This document shows positions 1-5,042 of a stretch of 5,042 bases of DNA, in pieces. Position numbers and translations under genes: made by a program. Location of the stretch: contig DPVW01000500.1 of NCBI GenBank assembly GCA_003529325.1, forward strand, positions 18,036 to 23,077. Reading direction: 5' to 3'. The number at the start of each line of letters is the position of its first letter. The first letter of the stretch is position 1. The notes under the pieces were generated by a model, which was not told the DNA's origin, searched no databases, and saw nothing but the letters and a program-made list of their open reading frames with translations. This DNA is from Candidatus Latescibacterota bacterium (lineage in GTDB: Bacteria; Latescibacterota; UBA2968; UBA8231).

Positions 1-66
1 GCCGGCGCTGATCGATGGACCAAGAATCGGGGCTGGTTCAAGCGCCTCGCCACGAGAGAAGTCTGA
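1..66 (+). CDS. Possible C-terminal end of a rightward gene, cut by the window edge
   Basis: The first frame is open from base 1 to a TGA at 64-66 and gives a 21-residue basic tail ending WFKRLATREV. Nothing in it identifies a family. If real, the gene converges on the leftward GH4 gene, whose stop lies 38 bases beyond, and its stop falls inside the hairpin at 55-80, as expected between convergent genes. Frame 2 is also open until about 88, so frame choice is uncertain. The call rests only on an open frame and position. Confidence 0.25.
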   Translation, partial: AGADRWTKNRGWFKRLATREV

Positions 67-80
67 ACTGCGACTTCTCT
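55..80. terminator. Hairpin between convergent genes, possible transcript 3' end
   Basis: AGAGAAGTC (55-63) and GACTTCTCT (72-80) are perfect inverted repeats of 9 bp around an 8-nt loop. The hairpin lies 24 bases past the GH4 stop and overlaps the stop of the possible gene at the left edge. A T-tract is absent on either strand, so it is not a textbook intrinsic terminator. It could be a Rho-assisted end, a 3' stabilising stem or chance. Confidence 0.35.
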
Positions 81-103
81 GCGGCTGATCAAAGCTGACG
101 GCT

Positions 104-1474
104 CTACGGTTTATCGAACTGGGGTAACAGGTCGGCGGAAGCGGCTAACAACTCGTCCAGCATGGACGCAGCTTCTTTTGGGGGGATCGCCATTTCGTCT
201 ACGAGGAGGGCTTGCAGGGCGGTGTTGCGGTCGCCTTTGACGCCTGCGTCTGCAACCAACTCATGCCAGACGAAGCGCTTTTCCAGGATTCCTTTCAGCA
301 CCATGGGGGCCTCGCCCATGGTCAGGGCTCGGGCGCCGGTCGCATCCGTGACGGCTTCTACTTCGACCTCCGCTGTGGTTGGCAGATTGGCTATGGCGCT
401 GTTGTTGGCGAGGTTGAGGATGCAGAGTTGTCGCCGACCGCTTGCCATGGAGGCGATCAATGTCGCGAGGCCCTCACCGTGCACGCCGTCTTCCTGTCGT
501 TCGGGGAGCTCGACGTCATCCAGAATTCGACCGTATTCGTCAAGAAACTGCGCCCGCAAGGTGCTGCTGGCGGGTTCCCGTTCTGGTAGCGCCTGAGAGG
601 CATCGTATCCGTGACCACGTGCCGCTTCGGCCAACGAGTATGGCAGCGACTGCTGATCCCGTACCCGCGCGGCGAAGGGATAGAATTCGATGATGTGGCT
701 GTCGCTGGGATAGACGATCCGATAGCCATAGGCCGCCGACAGTTCGGCACTCATCGCGTGCTCCGCGGGAGCCTGTCGCTCTCGTGTGCGCTTCATCAAC
801 TCCGGCAGTAGATCGCTTCCGTGGTGCCGGAGTTCGGTGAACCAGTAGTAATGGTTGGTGCCGATCCAGCGACATTGCAGTTCATCTGCGGGCACGTCCA
901 GCAGGTTGGCGGCGGCGGCGATACCGCCCTGTACGCCATGGCAGATGCCGATCGAGGTGATGGGCGAGTATTTGTGCAGTGCCCGCATGATCGGTGCCAT
1001 GGGATTGGAGTGGTTGAGCAGAATCGCCCGCGGGCAGCGCGCCTCCATGCGCTGGCTGAGCTGCATATAGGCCGGTATCGAACGCAGCCCCATCATCATG
1101 CCAGCCGGACCGGCGGTGTCACCGATGACCTGATGAATTCCATATCTGGCGGGGATGTGCATGTCAGCATTGTGATACCAGGAGCCGTAGACATTTCGTG
1201 TCACTTCCGCACCACTGCCGCCGATGGAGGTCACAGCGAATCCCGCGTCGTCGAGGGCATCGTCGAGCTCTGTGGCGGCCCGTACGCGCAGACCGGTATC
1301 TGACAGCTGGGCGAGTCTGGCGCCCATGGCGGCCATGAGCTGTGCCTTCTCCGCGTCGATGTCGTAGAGCACAATCTCCGAACCGGCGAGGTCTCTCTCC
1401 AGCGCCAGGTCGGCGAGCACACGGGAAAAGTAGAGACTACCACCGCCGAGGCAGGCGATCTTCACATCTGGCAT
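104..1474 (-). CDS. Glycoside hydrolase family 4 (NAD+/metal-dependent), CHG-motif type, possible alpha-uronidase
   Basis: This 456-residue protein has the full-length architecture of GH4, a cytoplasmic family that cleaves glycosides by NAD+-dependent oxidation at C3 and elimination, using Mn2+ or a similar metal. Visible features are an N-terminal Rossmann fold with GGGS (10-13) and an acidic strand end YDID (37-40), the GDTAGPAG segment (118-125), NHSNP (154-158), the metal-site GICHG (176-180, Cys178/His179) and GTNHYYW (205-211). In GH4 the residues after the Cys track specificity. CHG is, from memory, the alpha-glucuronidase/galacturonidase type rather than CHEV glucosidases or CHSV galactosidases. 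Family membership is firm; substrate is inference. The ATG at 1474 is chosen because the fold begins there and GAGGA (1484-1488) sits 9 nt upstream. A longer reading to 1735 runs antiframe through the dioxygenase gene. It is the last gene of a three-gene operon and its start overlaps the upstream stop by one base. One oddity is EFYPF (263-267), where many family members have an E-Y-x-P segment. Confidence 0.9.
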   Translation of the reverse strand: MPDVKIACLGGGSLYFSRVLADLALERDLAGSEIVLYDIDAEKAQLMAAMGARLAQLSDTGLRVRAATELDDALDDAGFAVTSIGGSGAEVTRNVYGSWYHNADMHIPARYGIHQVIGDTAGPAGMMMGLRSIPAYMQLSQRMEARCPRAILLNHSNPMAPIMRALHKYSPITSIGICHGVQGGIAAAANLLDVPADELQCRWIGTNHYYWFTELRHHGSDLLPELMKRTRERQAPAEHAMSAELSAAYGYRIVYPSDSHIIEFYPFAARVRDQQSLPYSLAEAARGHGYDASQALPEREPASSTLRAQFLDEYGRILDDVELPERQEDGVHGEGLATLIASMASGRRQLCILNLANNSAIANLPTTAEVEVEAVTDATGARALTMGEAPMVLKGILEKRFVWHELVADAGVKGDRNTALQALLVDEMAIPPKEAASMLDELLAASADLLPQFDKP

Positions 1475-2226
1475 TAGACGCAGTCCTCGTATTGTCTGCC
1501 GTGCAACAGATGATAGGCGGGTTGGTCGGTCTCGCCCGTCCAACGTGACTGTGACGTCATGTAGTGTGTGGCCAGACCGCGACGGAAGCGATCGCTGTGG
1601 TTGGCACCGGAGCGGTGTTGGAGCAGACCGTGGTGCAAGGAACAGCCACCAGCCCGTAGCGTGATCGGTCGCTCCCGCTGCCAGTCGATCGCAGCGTCGG
1701 GTATACGCATGTCGCGTCGCTCGCCGACAATCCACGGTTCACTGTGGTCGATGGCGCCATTTTTGTGGCTGCCCGGCACCACATACATGCAGCCATTTTC
1801 TTCGTCGACATCGTCGATTGCGACCCATGCGGTGATCATGGCCATGGGTTCGATGGAGAAGTACGGGCAGTCCTGGTGGTAGGTTTTTTCGATTCCACCT
1901 GGTGGTTTCATGAACAGCTGGTCGCCGAAGAGCTTCACGTCTTCGCCCATCAAATCGACGATGGCATCGAGGAGCTGTGGCTTGCGGGCGTGATCGACAA
2001 AGAACTCGTCGTGCTCACTTGGCTGATTGATCTTGCGCAGGTTCTCCATGCAACGCCCGGAAGCGCCCGGTTCGAACTCGAGGATGTTACCGGGCACGTC
2101 GATGTCGCCGTCGGCAATCTGACGGATACGTCCTTTCAGGCTCCCTACCTGAGCGTCGTCGAGACAGGGATCGAGAATCAGATATCCTTCGGTGTGGAAA
2201 AAGTCGATCTGTTCGGGGGACAGCAT
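1474..2226 (-). CDS. Phytanoyl-CoA dioxygenase (PhyH) family Fe(II)/2-oxoglutarate oxygenase
   Basis: This 250-residue protein is a predicted cytoplasmic non-haem iron oxygenase that couples 2-oxoglutarate decarboxylation to hydroxylation (or oxidative dealkylation) of a small substrate. Numbered from the ATG at 2226, the iron facial triad is H117-x-D119 in TYHQDCPYF and H204 in LLQHRSGANHS. Arg215, 11 residues after the distal His, fits the 2-oxoglutarate carboxylate ligand, the same spacing as H264/R275 in human PHYH. GCMYVVPGSHKNG (145-157) is the usual PhyH signature between them. Nothing essential appears lost and the length is normal for bacterial members. A GTG at 2232 is in frame, but AGGAG (2236-2240) is only 3 nt from it and 9 nt from the ATG, so I use the ATG. 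It lies 94 bp after the SDR gene and overlaps GH4 by one base. The family is diverse, so the substrate is unknown. Coupling to a glycosidase suggests a sugar-linked one. Confidence 0.9.
   Translation of the reverse strand: MLSPEQIDFFHTEGYLILDPCLDDAQVGSLKGRIRQIADGDIDVPGNILEFEPGASGRCMENLRKINQPSEHDEFFVDHARKPQLLDAIVDLMGEDVKLFGDQLFMKPPGGIEKTYHQDCPYFSIEPMAMITAWVAIDDVDEENGCMYVVPGSHKNGAIDHSEPWIVGERRDMRIPDAAIDWQRERPITLRAGGCSLHHGLLQHRSGANHSDRFRRGLATHYMTSQSRWTGETDQPAYHLLHGRQYEDCV
1484..1488 (-). promoter_or_regulatory. Shine-Dalgarno site of the GH4 gene, inside the dioxygenase gene
   Basis: On the minus strand GAGGA ends 9 nt before the ATG at 1474, within the last codons of the dioxygenase gene. Together with the TAATG stop/start overlap it supports translation restart or coupling and settles the GH4 start. 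Confidence 0.6.
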
Positions 2227-2235
2227 TGGCACAAT

Positions 2236-2240
2236 CTCCT
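2236..2240 (-). promoter_or_regulatory. Shine-Dalgarno site that decides the dioxygenase start
   Basis: Minus-strand AGGAG lies 3 nt before an in-frame GTG (2232) and 9 nt before an ATG (2226). Only the ATG spacing is normal, so the protein probably starts MLSPEQIDFF rather than two residues earlier. Confidence 0.6.
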
Positions 2241-2292
2241 ATGGCGATCTGCTGCAACTTGGGGTGCAAACGAAACGAACCGGCTACAACCC

Positions 2293-2305
2293 GGCAAGGC
2301 TTGCC
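2293..2305. repeat. Short near-perfect palindrome in the SDR-dioxygenase gap
   Basis: GGCAAG-G-CTTGCC is a 13-bp dyad in the 94-bp gap between the SDR stop (2321) and the dioxygenase start (2226). It could form a small mRNA stem or be a protein site. Its GGCAAG arm also begins the 18-bp palindrome at 3146-3163, but the arm spacing differs, so a shared regulator is only a weak suggestion. The rest of the gap shows nothing I can name. Confidence 0.25.
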
Positions 2306-2320
2306 TGGCGTCATACCACG

Positions 2321-3097
2321 TCAACGCGAATATCCTCCGTCGACTCTGATATTTTCTCCGGTGATATAGGCGGCGGCGGCCGAAGCGAGGAACAGGACAG
2401 CTCCTTTGATGTCGTCATGGCCGGCCATGCGACCGAGGAGGGTGTGCTCGTCGTATCGAGTACGGAAGGATGTCGGTGCGTCGCCCGTATCAAAACCACC
2501 CGGCGACACGGCGTTTACTCTGACATTGGCAGGCCCCGCCCATGCCGCCAGATAGCTGGTCAGACCGATGAGACCGTGTTTATGAAAATGGTAGTCGGGG
2601 GATGTGGTCATGTCCGTGTCGGCGTAGAGGGCGAAACGAGGCGCGGCGACGCTCTGTATGGAGCCGATGTTGACGACAGATCCTTTGCGGCGTGCCATCA
2701 TGGGTTCGAGGAAGGTACGACAGATGGCAAAAAGGCCCGTGGAATTGACGTCCATCGATTCCCGCCAACGATCCAGGTCGTCGGCGTAGGCGCGCATGGG
2801 ACGACTCACCGCATTGTTGACGAGCACGTCAATCGCATCGAAGCGTTGACTCAGTCGTTGGCGTAGTTCGAGGATGGAATCCTCTTCTCCCTGATCGTAG
2901 CACTCTGCACTGACAAGAAGCCCGCGCTGTCGCAACGTGCGCGCGCACTCCTCACAGCGGGCCCTGTCTCTGGCGGCAATCACAACGTGGGCACCCGCCT
3001 CGGCGAGAGCCTCACAGATGGGCCGGCCGTAGATGCCGTACCCACCGGAGACGACGGCAACCTGTCCGGTCAGATCAAATAGTTCGTTGATATGCAT
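2321..3097 (-). CDS. Classical SDR-family NAD(P)-dependent oxidoreductase
   Basis: This 258-residue Rossmann protein is a predicted cytoplasmic dehydrogenase/reductase acting on an alcohol/ketone pair. It shows the cofactor glycine motif SGGYGIYG (17-24), NNA (94-96), catalytic Ser146 in NIGSIQS, Y169-x-x-x-K173, SPGG (198-201) and a C-terminal VDGG (252-255). All catalytic positions are kept. The Ser-to-Tyr gap is 23 residues rather than the 13 of FabG, because of an added segment PRFALYADTDMTTSP. From memory, SDRs near sialic-acid and flagellin-modification genes (PtmA-like) carry a similar insertion, which points towards sugar-type substrates. The ATG at 3097 has GAGGG (3104-3108) 6 nt upstream. 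It is the first gene of the leftward operon, ahead of the dioxygenase and GH4, so its likely role is oxidising or reducing a product of that pathway. Cofactor preference and substrate cannot be read from the sequence with confidence. Confidence 0.9.
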   Translation of the reverse strand: MHINELFDLTGQVAVVSGGYGIYGRPICEALAEAGAHVVIAARDRARCEECARTLRQRGLLVSAECYDQGEEDSILELRQRLSQRFDAIDVLVNNAVSRPMRAYADDLDRWRESMDVNSTGLFAICRTFLEPMMARRKGSVVNIGSIQSVAAPRFALYADTDMTTSPDYHFHKHGLIGLTSYLAAWAGPANVRVNAVSPGGFDTGDAPTSFRTRYDEHTLLGRMAGHDDIKGAVLFLASAAAAYITGENIRVDGGYSR

Positions 3098-3103
3098 GAA
3101 GTT

Positions 3104-3108
3104 CCCTC
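3104..3108 (-). promoter_or_regulatory. Shine-Dalgarno site of the SDR gene
   Basis: Minus-strand GAGGG sits 6 nt before the ATG at 3097. It fixes the first start codon of the leftward operon. Confidence 0.6.
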
Positions 3109-3145
3109 AGAATCCCCAGGTTCCCGGGTTTAGCAGATTTCATAC

Positions 3146-3163
3146 GGCAAGTTCGAACGTGCC
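3146..3163. promoter_or_regulatory. 18-bp palindrome between divergent arms, candidate operator
   Basis: GGCAAGTTCGAACGTGCC is an inverted repeat with 8 of 9 pairs complementary (mismatch 3150/3159) and a central CG. It is centred about 57 bp upstream of the SDR ATG and about 121 bp upstream of the deacylase start. Even-length palindromes with a central CG are typical of LacI-type and some other sugar-pathway regulators. I could not place a convincing promoter next to it, and no regulator gene is in the window. The site is therefore a candidate based on symmetry and position. Confidence 0.4.
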
Positions 3164-3262
3164 CAGGCCGATGCGCGAAACAGTCAGCTCTGTGGTGAAG
3201 ATCATCCCGAGTATGTTGACCACGACGTCGCTAAAACGATCCGCCATCTTTCACCCAGACAC

Positions 3263-3270
3263 AAGGGAGG
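3263..3270 (+). promoter_or_regulatory. Strong Shine-Dalgarno site before a TTG start
   Basis: AAGGGAGG ends 5 nt before TTG at 3276, which is in frame with the first conserved segment of the deacylase. It decides the start, because the in-frame ATGs farther upstream (3171, 3213) lack such a site and would add a tail that looks non-coding. Confidence 0.55.
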
Positions 3271-3275
3271 CCTTC

Positions 3276-4213
3276 TTGCTGCCACCGGTTCGCCTTAACC
3301 AGAGAGAGATCCACGGCGAAATCGCCGGCCCGCGGCTGTTGATTACCGACGGCTTACACGGTAACGAATTTGAACCCTGGCGGCGATTCGCCGTCTACTG
3401 AAAGAACTCCTGCCGGGTCAGATACGTGGCACGGTGGCGCTCGTGCCCGTCGTCAACGAGCCGGCTTTTCACCGCGGCGAGAGGACGGCGGAGGATGGTC
3501 TCGACTTGGCGAGGGTTTGCCCGGGTAATCTCGACGGCAGTATAACCGAGCAGATCGCCTACGCGTTGAGTGAAACCATCCGTTCAGCCGACTACTACAT
3601 CGACCTACATACCGGGGGCCGCGTGTGGCTGCATGCGGAACCCGCAGTACTCGATTGCCAGCGGCGCATAGCGCGGGCCTTTGGTCTCGGCGTCGTCTGG
3701 GGCACGTTGCCGTTACCGGGACGTTCCCTCTCGGTTGCGGCAGATGCGGGGATTCCGCGATCTATGTCGAATACCTGGGCGCCGCCACCTGTAATTCAGC
3801 CGGCGTCGAAGCGTATGTACAAGGTTGTGTGAATGTGATGGGTGAACTGGTCATGGTCGAAGACAATAGCGAGGGCGCGGGTCACATGCAGATCCAGAAT
3901 CAGTCGCCCATCACGGGTTTCTTCGAACCCGCCGTTGGACTCGGTGATTCGGTCCGCGTTGGTGACGTGCTCGGCAGAGTGACAGATATGATGGGTGATC
4001 GAGTCGAAGTGAATGCGCTCGCAACAGGACGGAATCGTCCTTGTGCTACGCACATTTCCTTTGGTCAAGGAAGGGGAAAGCATCGGTGTTGTTTTGGCCG
4101 AGTCGGTCGACACTCTTGTGACCACCCTTCCAGCGGTCTACAATCAACCCTATGAGCAGAAGAATCGTTGTCACCGGCAGTGCCGGCCGAATCGGACGTT
4201 ACGTAGTTCGTGA
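3276..4213 (+). pseudogene. Frameshifted zinc-dependent deacylase, succinylglutamate desuccinylase/aspartoacylase (AstE/AspA) family
   Basis: The family consists of M14-like zinc hydrolases that remove acyl groups from N-acyl amino acids and related amides. The conserved protein lies in three frames joined by single-base indels. Frame 3 from TTG 3276 gives GPRLLITDGLHGNEFEPW. It jumps near 3380 (one G apparently missing) to frame 2, with VALVPVVNEPAFHRG and YYIDLHTGG. It jumps near 3757 (one G missing) to frame 1, with AIYVEY and a beta-rich GFFEPAVGLGDSVRVGDVLG. It jumps near 4011 (one A extra) back to frame 2, with DGIVLVLRTFPLVKEGESIG. Joined, this makes 312 residues, normal for the family, with zinc ligands H28, E31 and H112 and probable catalytic E166 intact. 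The usual Asn-Arg substrate motif reads Ala-Arg (79-80). As written, no full-length protein can be made; sequence error is the main alternative. The frame 1 reading ends in a TGA at 4153-4155 that overlaps the next start, so the original 3' end is uncertain. Confidence 0.85.
4116..4144 (+). promoter_or_regulatory. Candidate sigma70-type promoter, near-leaderless start
   Basis: TTGTGA (4116-4121) and TACAAT (4139-4144) are separated by 17 nt and match the -35 and -10 consensus at 4/6 and 5/6 positions. TACAAT ends 7 nt before the ATG at 4152, so transcription would begin at about 4151-4152, giving a leaderless mRNA. This fits the lack of a Shine-Dalgarno site there. It lies within the 3' end of the broken deacylase gene. 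Confidence 0.4.
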
Positions 4214-5006
4214 TCTGCGCCAGGCGGGCCACGACGTGGTGGGAATCGATATCGTCAACCCGTCGTCACCTGACGTTGACATGCAGGTGGATCTCACCGA
4301 CGCAGGACAGGTCTGCGGCGCACTGGCAGGTGCCGACGCCGTTGCACACATAGGCGCCTGGGCGAATGCCGGATTTGTGCCGGATACGAGAACCTACGGC
4401 GACAATGTGTGTGGGACGTACAATGTCTTCCAGGCCTGTGCCGATCTAGGAATCACGCGAATTGTCTCGGCCTCATCGGCGCAGGTGTACGGCTTCTTCG
4501 GCCATGCGCCCTTGTATGCACCCATCGACGAAGATCACCCCCTGCGCCCGCTCAACAGCTATGCCACATCGAAGATTGCCGGGGAGCAGGCGGCGGAATA
4601 TTTTCACGATCGATACGATCTGCAGATCAGCTCTTTTCGCTTCATGGGTGTGCGAAGGCCTGACGAGTTGCCGGCGCAAATCGCGGCCATACACGAGGAT
4701 CCAGCGACGGACAGTGGATTGCTGTGGACCCGAACCGATGCGCGCGACGCCGCTGCTGCCTGCCGTCTGGCGTTGGCGGCACAGGACCCACCTTCCGGGG
4801 TTTTCAACATCACCGGCGCCGAGGTCGCCGTCGATGTGGACAGTACGGAGCTGATGGCGACGCACTTTCCCGACACCGAGTCACGCTCAGAGCTGGGCGG
4901 ACGCCAATCTCCGTTGAGCTGCGTACGGGCTGAGCAAGCATTCGGTTATCGTCCCCGTTTTACCTGGTCCCTCCAGCAGCAACACCCTGAAACGGACTCG
5001 GCGTGA
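4152..5006 (+). CDS. NAD-dependent epimerase/dehydratase family protein (extended SDR)
   Basis: This 284-residue protein is a predicted cytoplasmic enzyme of the extended SDR class, which oxidises, epimerises or dehydrates sugars and sugar nucleotides. It shows TGSAGRIG (8-15) for the dinucleotide, Asp33 at the end of strand 2 favouring NAD(H), DLT (47-49), a serine-rich active-site strand SASSAQVYG (106-114) and Y137-x-x-x-K141 in SYATSKIAGE. The C-terminal third (about 160-280) is the variable substrate domain. Length is within the family range and the frame is unbroken. Small members of this class include uronate dehydrogenase. That activity would suit a GH4 of the CHG type nearby, but I see no diagnostic residue for it, so this is only inference. 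No Shine-Dalgarno site precedes the ATG. Expression may come from the leaderless-type promoter at 4116-4144 or by coupling to the upstream frame that ends in ATGA. Its TGA overlaps the next gene's GTG. Confidence 0.88.
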   Translation: MSRRIVVTGSAGRIGRYVVRDLRQAGHDVVGIDIVNPSSPDVDMQVDLTDAGQVCGALAGADAVAHIGAWANAGFVPDTRTYGDNVCGTYNVFQACADLGITRIVSASSAQVYGFFGHAPLYAPIDEDHPLRPLNSYATSKIAGEQAAEYFHDRYDLQISSFRFMGVRRPDELPAQIAAIHEDPATDSGLLWTRTDARDAAAACRLALAAQDPPSGVFNITGAEVAVDVDSTELMATHFPDTESRSELGGRQSPLSCVRAEQAFGYRPRFTWSLQQQHPETDSA

Positions 5007-5042
5007 AGGAACTGCGCTGCGACATTCTCGTCGCCGGTGGCG
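5003..5042 (+). CDS. N-terminus of a probable FAD-dependent oxidoreductase, cut by the window edge
   Basis: A GTG at 5003 overlaps the epimerase TGA (GTGA, 4 bases) and opens a frame reading KELRCDILVAGG. A hydrophobic beta strand entering GG at about residue 12 is the usual first strand and glycine turn of the FAD-binding Rossmann fold, as in DVLVVGGGPAG flavoproteins. Only 13 codons are visible, so subfamily and substrate are open; an NAD-binding protein is possible. The overlap indicates an operon with the epimerase. Confidence 0.6.
   Translation, partial: MKELRCDILVAGG

Larger units (their letters stand above)
3134..3298 (+). other. Coding-like stretch without a start codon, possible gene remnant
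   Basis: Frame 2 is open after a TAG at 3131-3133 up to a TAA at 3296-3298. It reads as plausible protein, for example YGKFERAQADARN and HPEYVDHDVAKTIRHL, but has no ATG, GTG or TTG. It would overlap the deacylase start at 3276 by 23 bases, as the tail of an upstream operon gene might. I do not recognise a family. It may be the 3' remnant of a lost gene or chance; the candidate operator at 3146-3163 lies inside it. Confidence 0.2.

Noticed and set aside
821..1303. A 160-codon plus-strand open frame
   Set aside because: It is a shadow of the GH4 gene, with no recognisable motif and no sensible start.
1475..1735. An 87-residue N-terminal extension of the GH4 reading frame
   Set aside because: It lies out of frame inside the intact dioxygenase gene and reads as non-coding. 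The GH4 Rossmann strand begins at the ATG at 1474, which has a Shine-Dalgarno site.
2230..2232. GTG start for the dioxygenase
   Set aside because: The Shine-Dalgarno site would be only 3 nt away. The ATG two codons later has normal 9-nt spacing.
1744..2866. Two plus-strand open frames of 201 and 224 codons (1744-2349 and 2192-2866)
   Set aside because: They are antisense to the dioxygenase and SDR genes, which carry full sets of catalytic motifs. The plus-strand translations show no domain.
3216..3250. A promoter built on TTGACC at 3216-3221 for the right arm
   Set aside because: The -35 match is good, but no -10-like hexamer lies 15-19 nt downstream.
3375..4015. Programmed ribosomal frameshifting in the deacylase
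   Set aside because: None of the three junctions has a slippery heptamer, and three shifts in one gene would be exceptional. Indels or errors explain it better.
3796..4125. A 109-codon minus-strand open frame across the deacylase
   Set aside because: The plus strand carries the conserved deacylase C-terminal domain. The minus translation is low in hydrophobic pattern and has no motif.

Overview
The window is about 5 kb of moderately GC-rich (roughly 60% by eye), tightly packed bacterial DNA. It has translationally coupled genes, Shine-Dalgarno sites, an NAD-dependent GH4 glycosidase, and a phytanoyl-CoA dioxygenase-like (PhyH) enzyme beside short-chain dehydrogenases. This mix is common in genomes of uncultivated, carbohydrate-degrading bacteria with many PhyH genes. 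The phylum cannot be fixed from the sequence. I saw no tRNA, rRNA, CRISPR array, transposase or phage gene.

Layout. Positions 1-66 may be the 3' end of a rightward gene. A 9-bp-stem hairpin at 55-80 separates it from a leftward operon that ends at 104. Read from its 5' end, the minus-strand operon is a classical SDR oxidoreductase (3097-2321), a PhyH-family Fe(II)/2-oxoglutarate dioxygenase (2226-1474) and a GH4 glycoside hydrolase of the CHG-motif type (1474-104). The dioxygenase stop and the GH4 start share one base (TAATG). Positions 3098-3275 form a divergent control region with an 18-bp imperfect palindrome (3146-3163) that is a candidate operator. This region also holds a coding-like stretch with no start codon.

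The rightward arm begins with a zinc-dependent deacylase of the AstE/aspartoacylase family (3276-4213). Its conserved parts lie in three reading frames, split by three single-base indels (near 3380, 3757 and 4011). It is therefore either a very young pseudogene or an artefact of sequence errors. It is followed by an intact extended SDR of the NAD-dependent epimerase/dehydratase family (4152-5006). That gene has no Shine-Dalgarno site but has a promoter-like TTGTGA-N17-TACAAT that would give a nearly leaderless mRNA. The first 13 codons of what looks like a Rossmann-type FAD-dependent oxidoreductase (from 5003) overlap its stop codon and run off the window.

Working together (inference): GH4 enzymes cleave glycosides through a 3-keto intermediate, and the CHG motif points to a uronic-acid glycoside. 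The two dehydrogenases, the dioxygenase, the deacylase and the flavoprotein could then oxidise or deacylate the released sugar acid. The arrangement fits a small divergent catabolic locus for a modified sugar. The substrate is not shown by the sequence.
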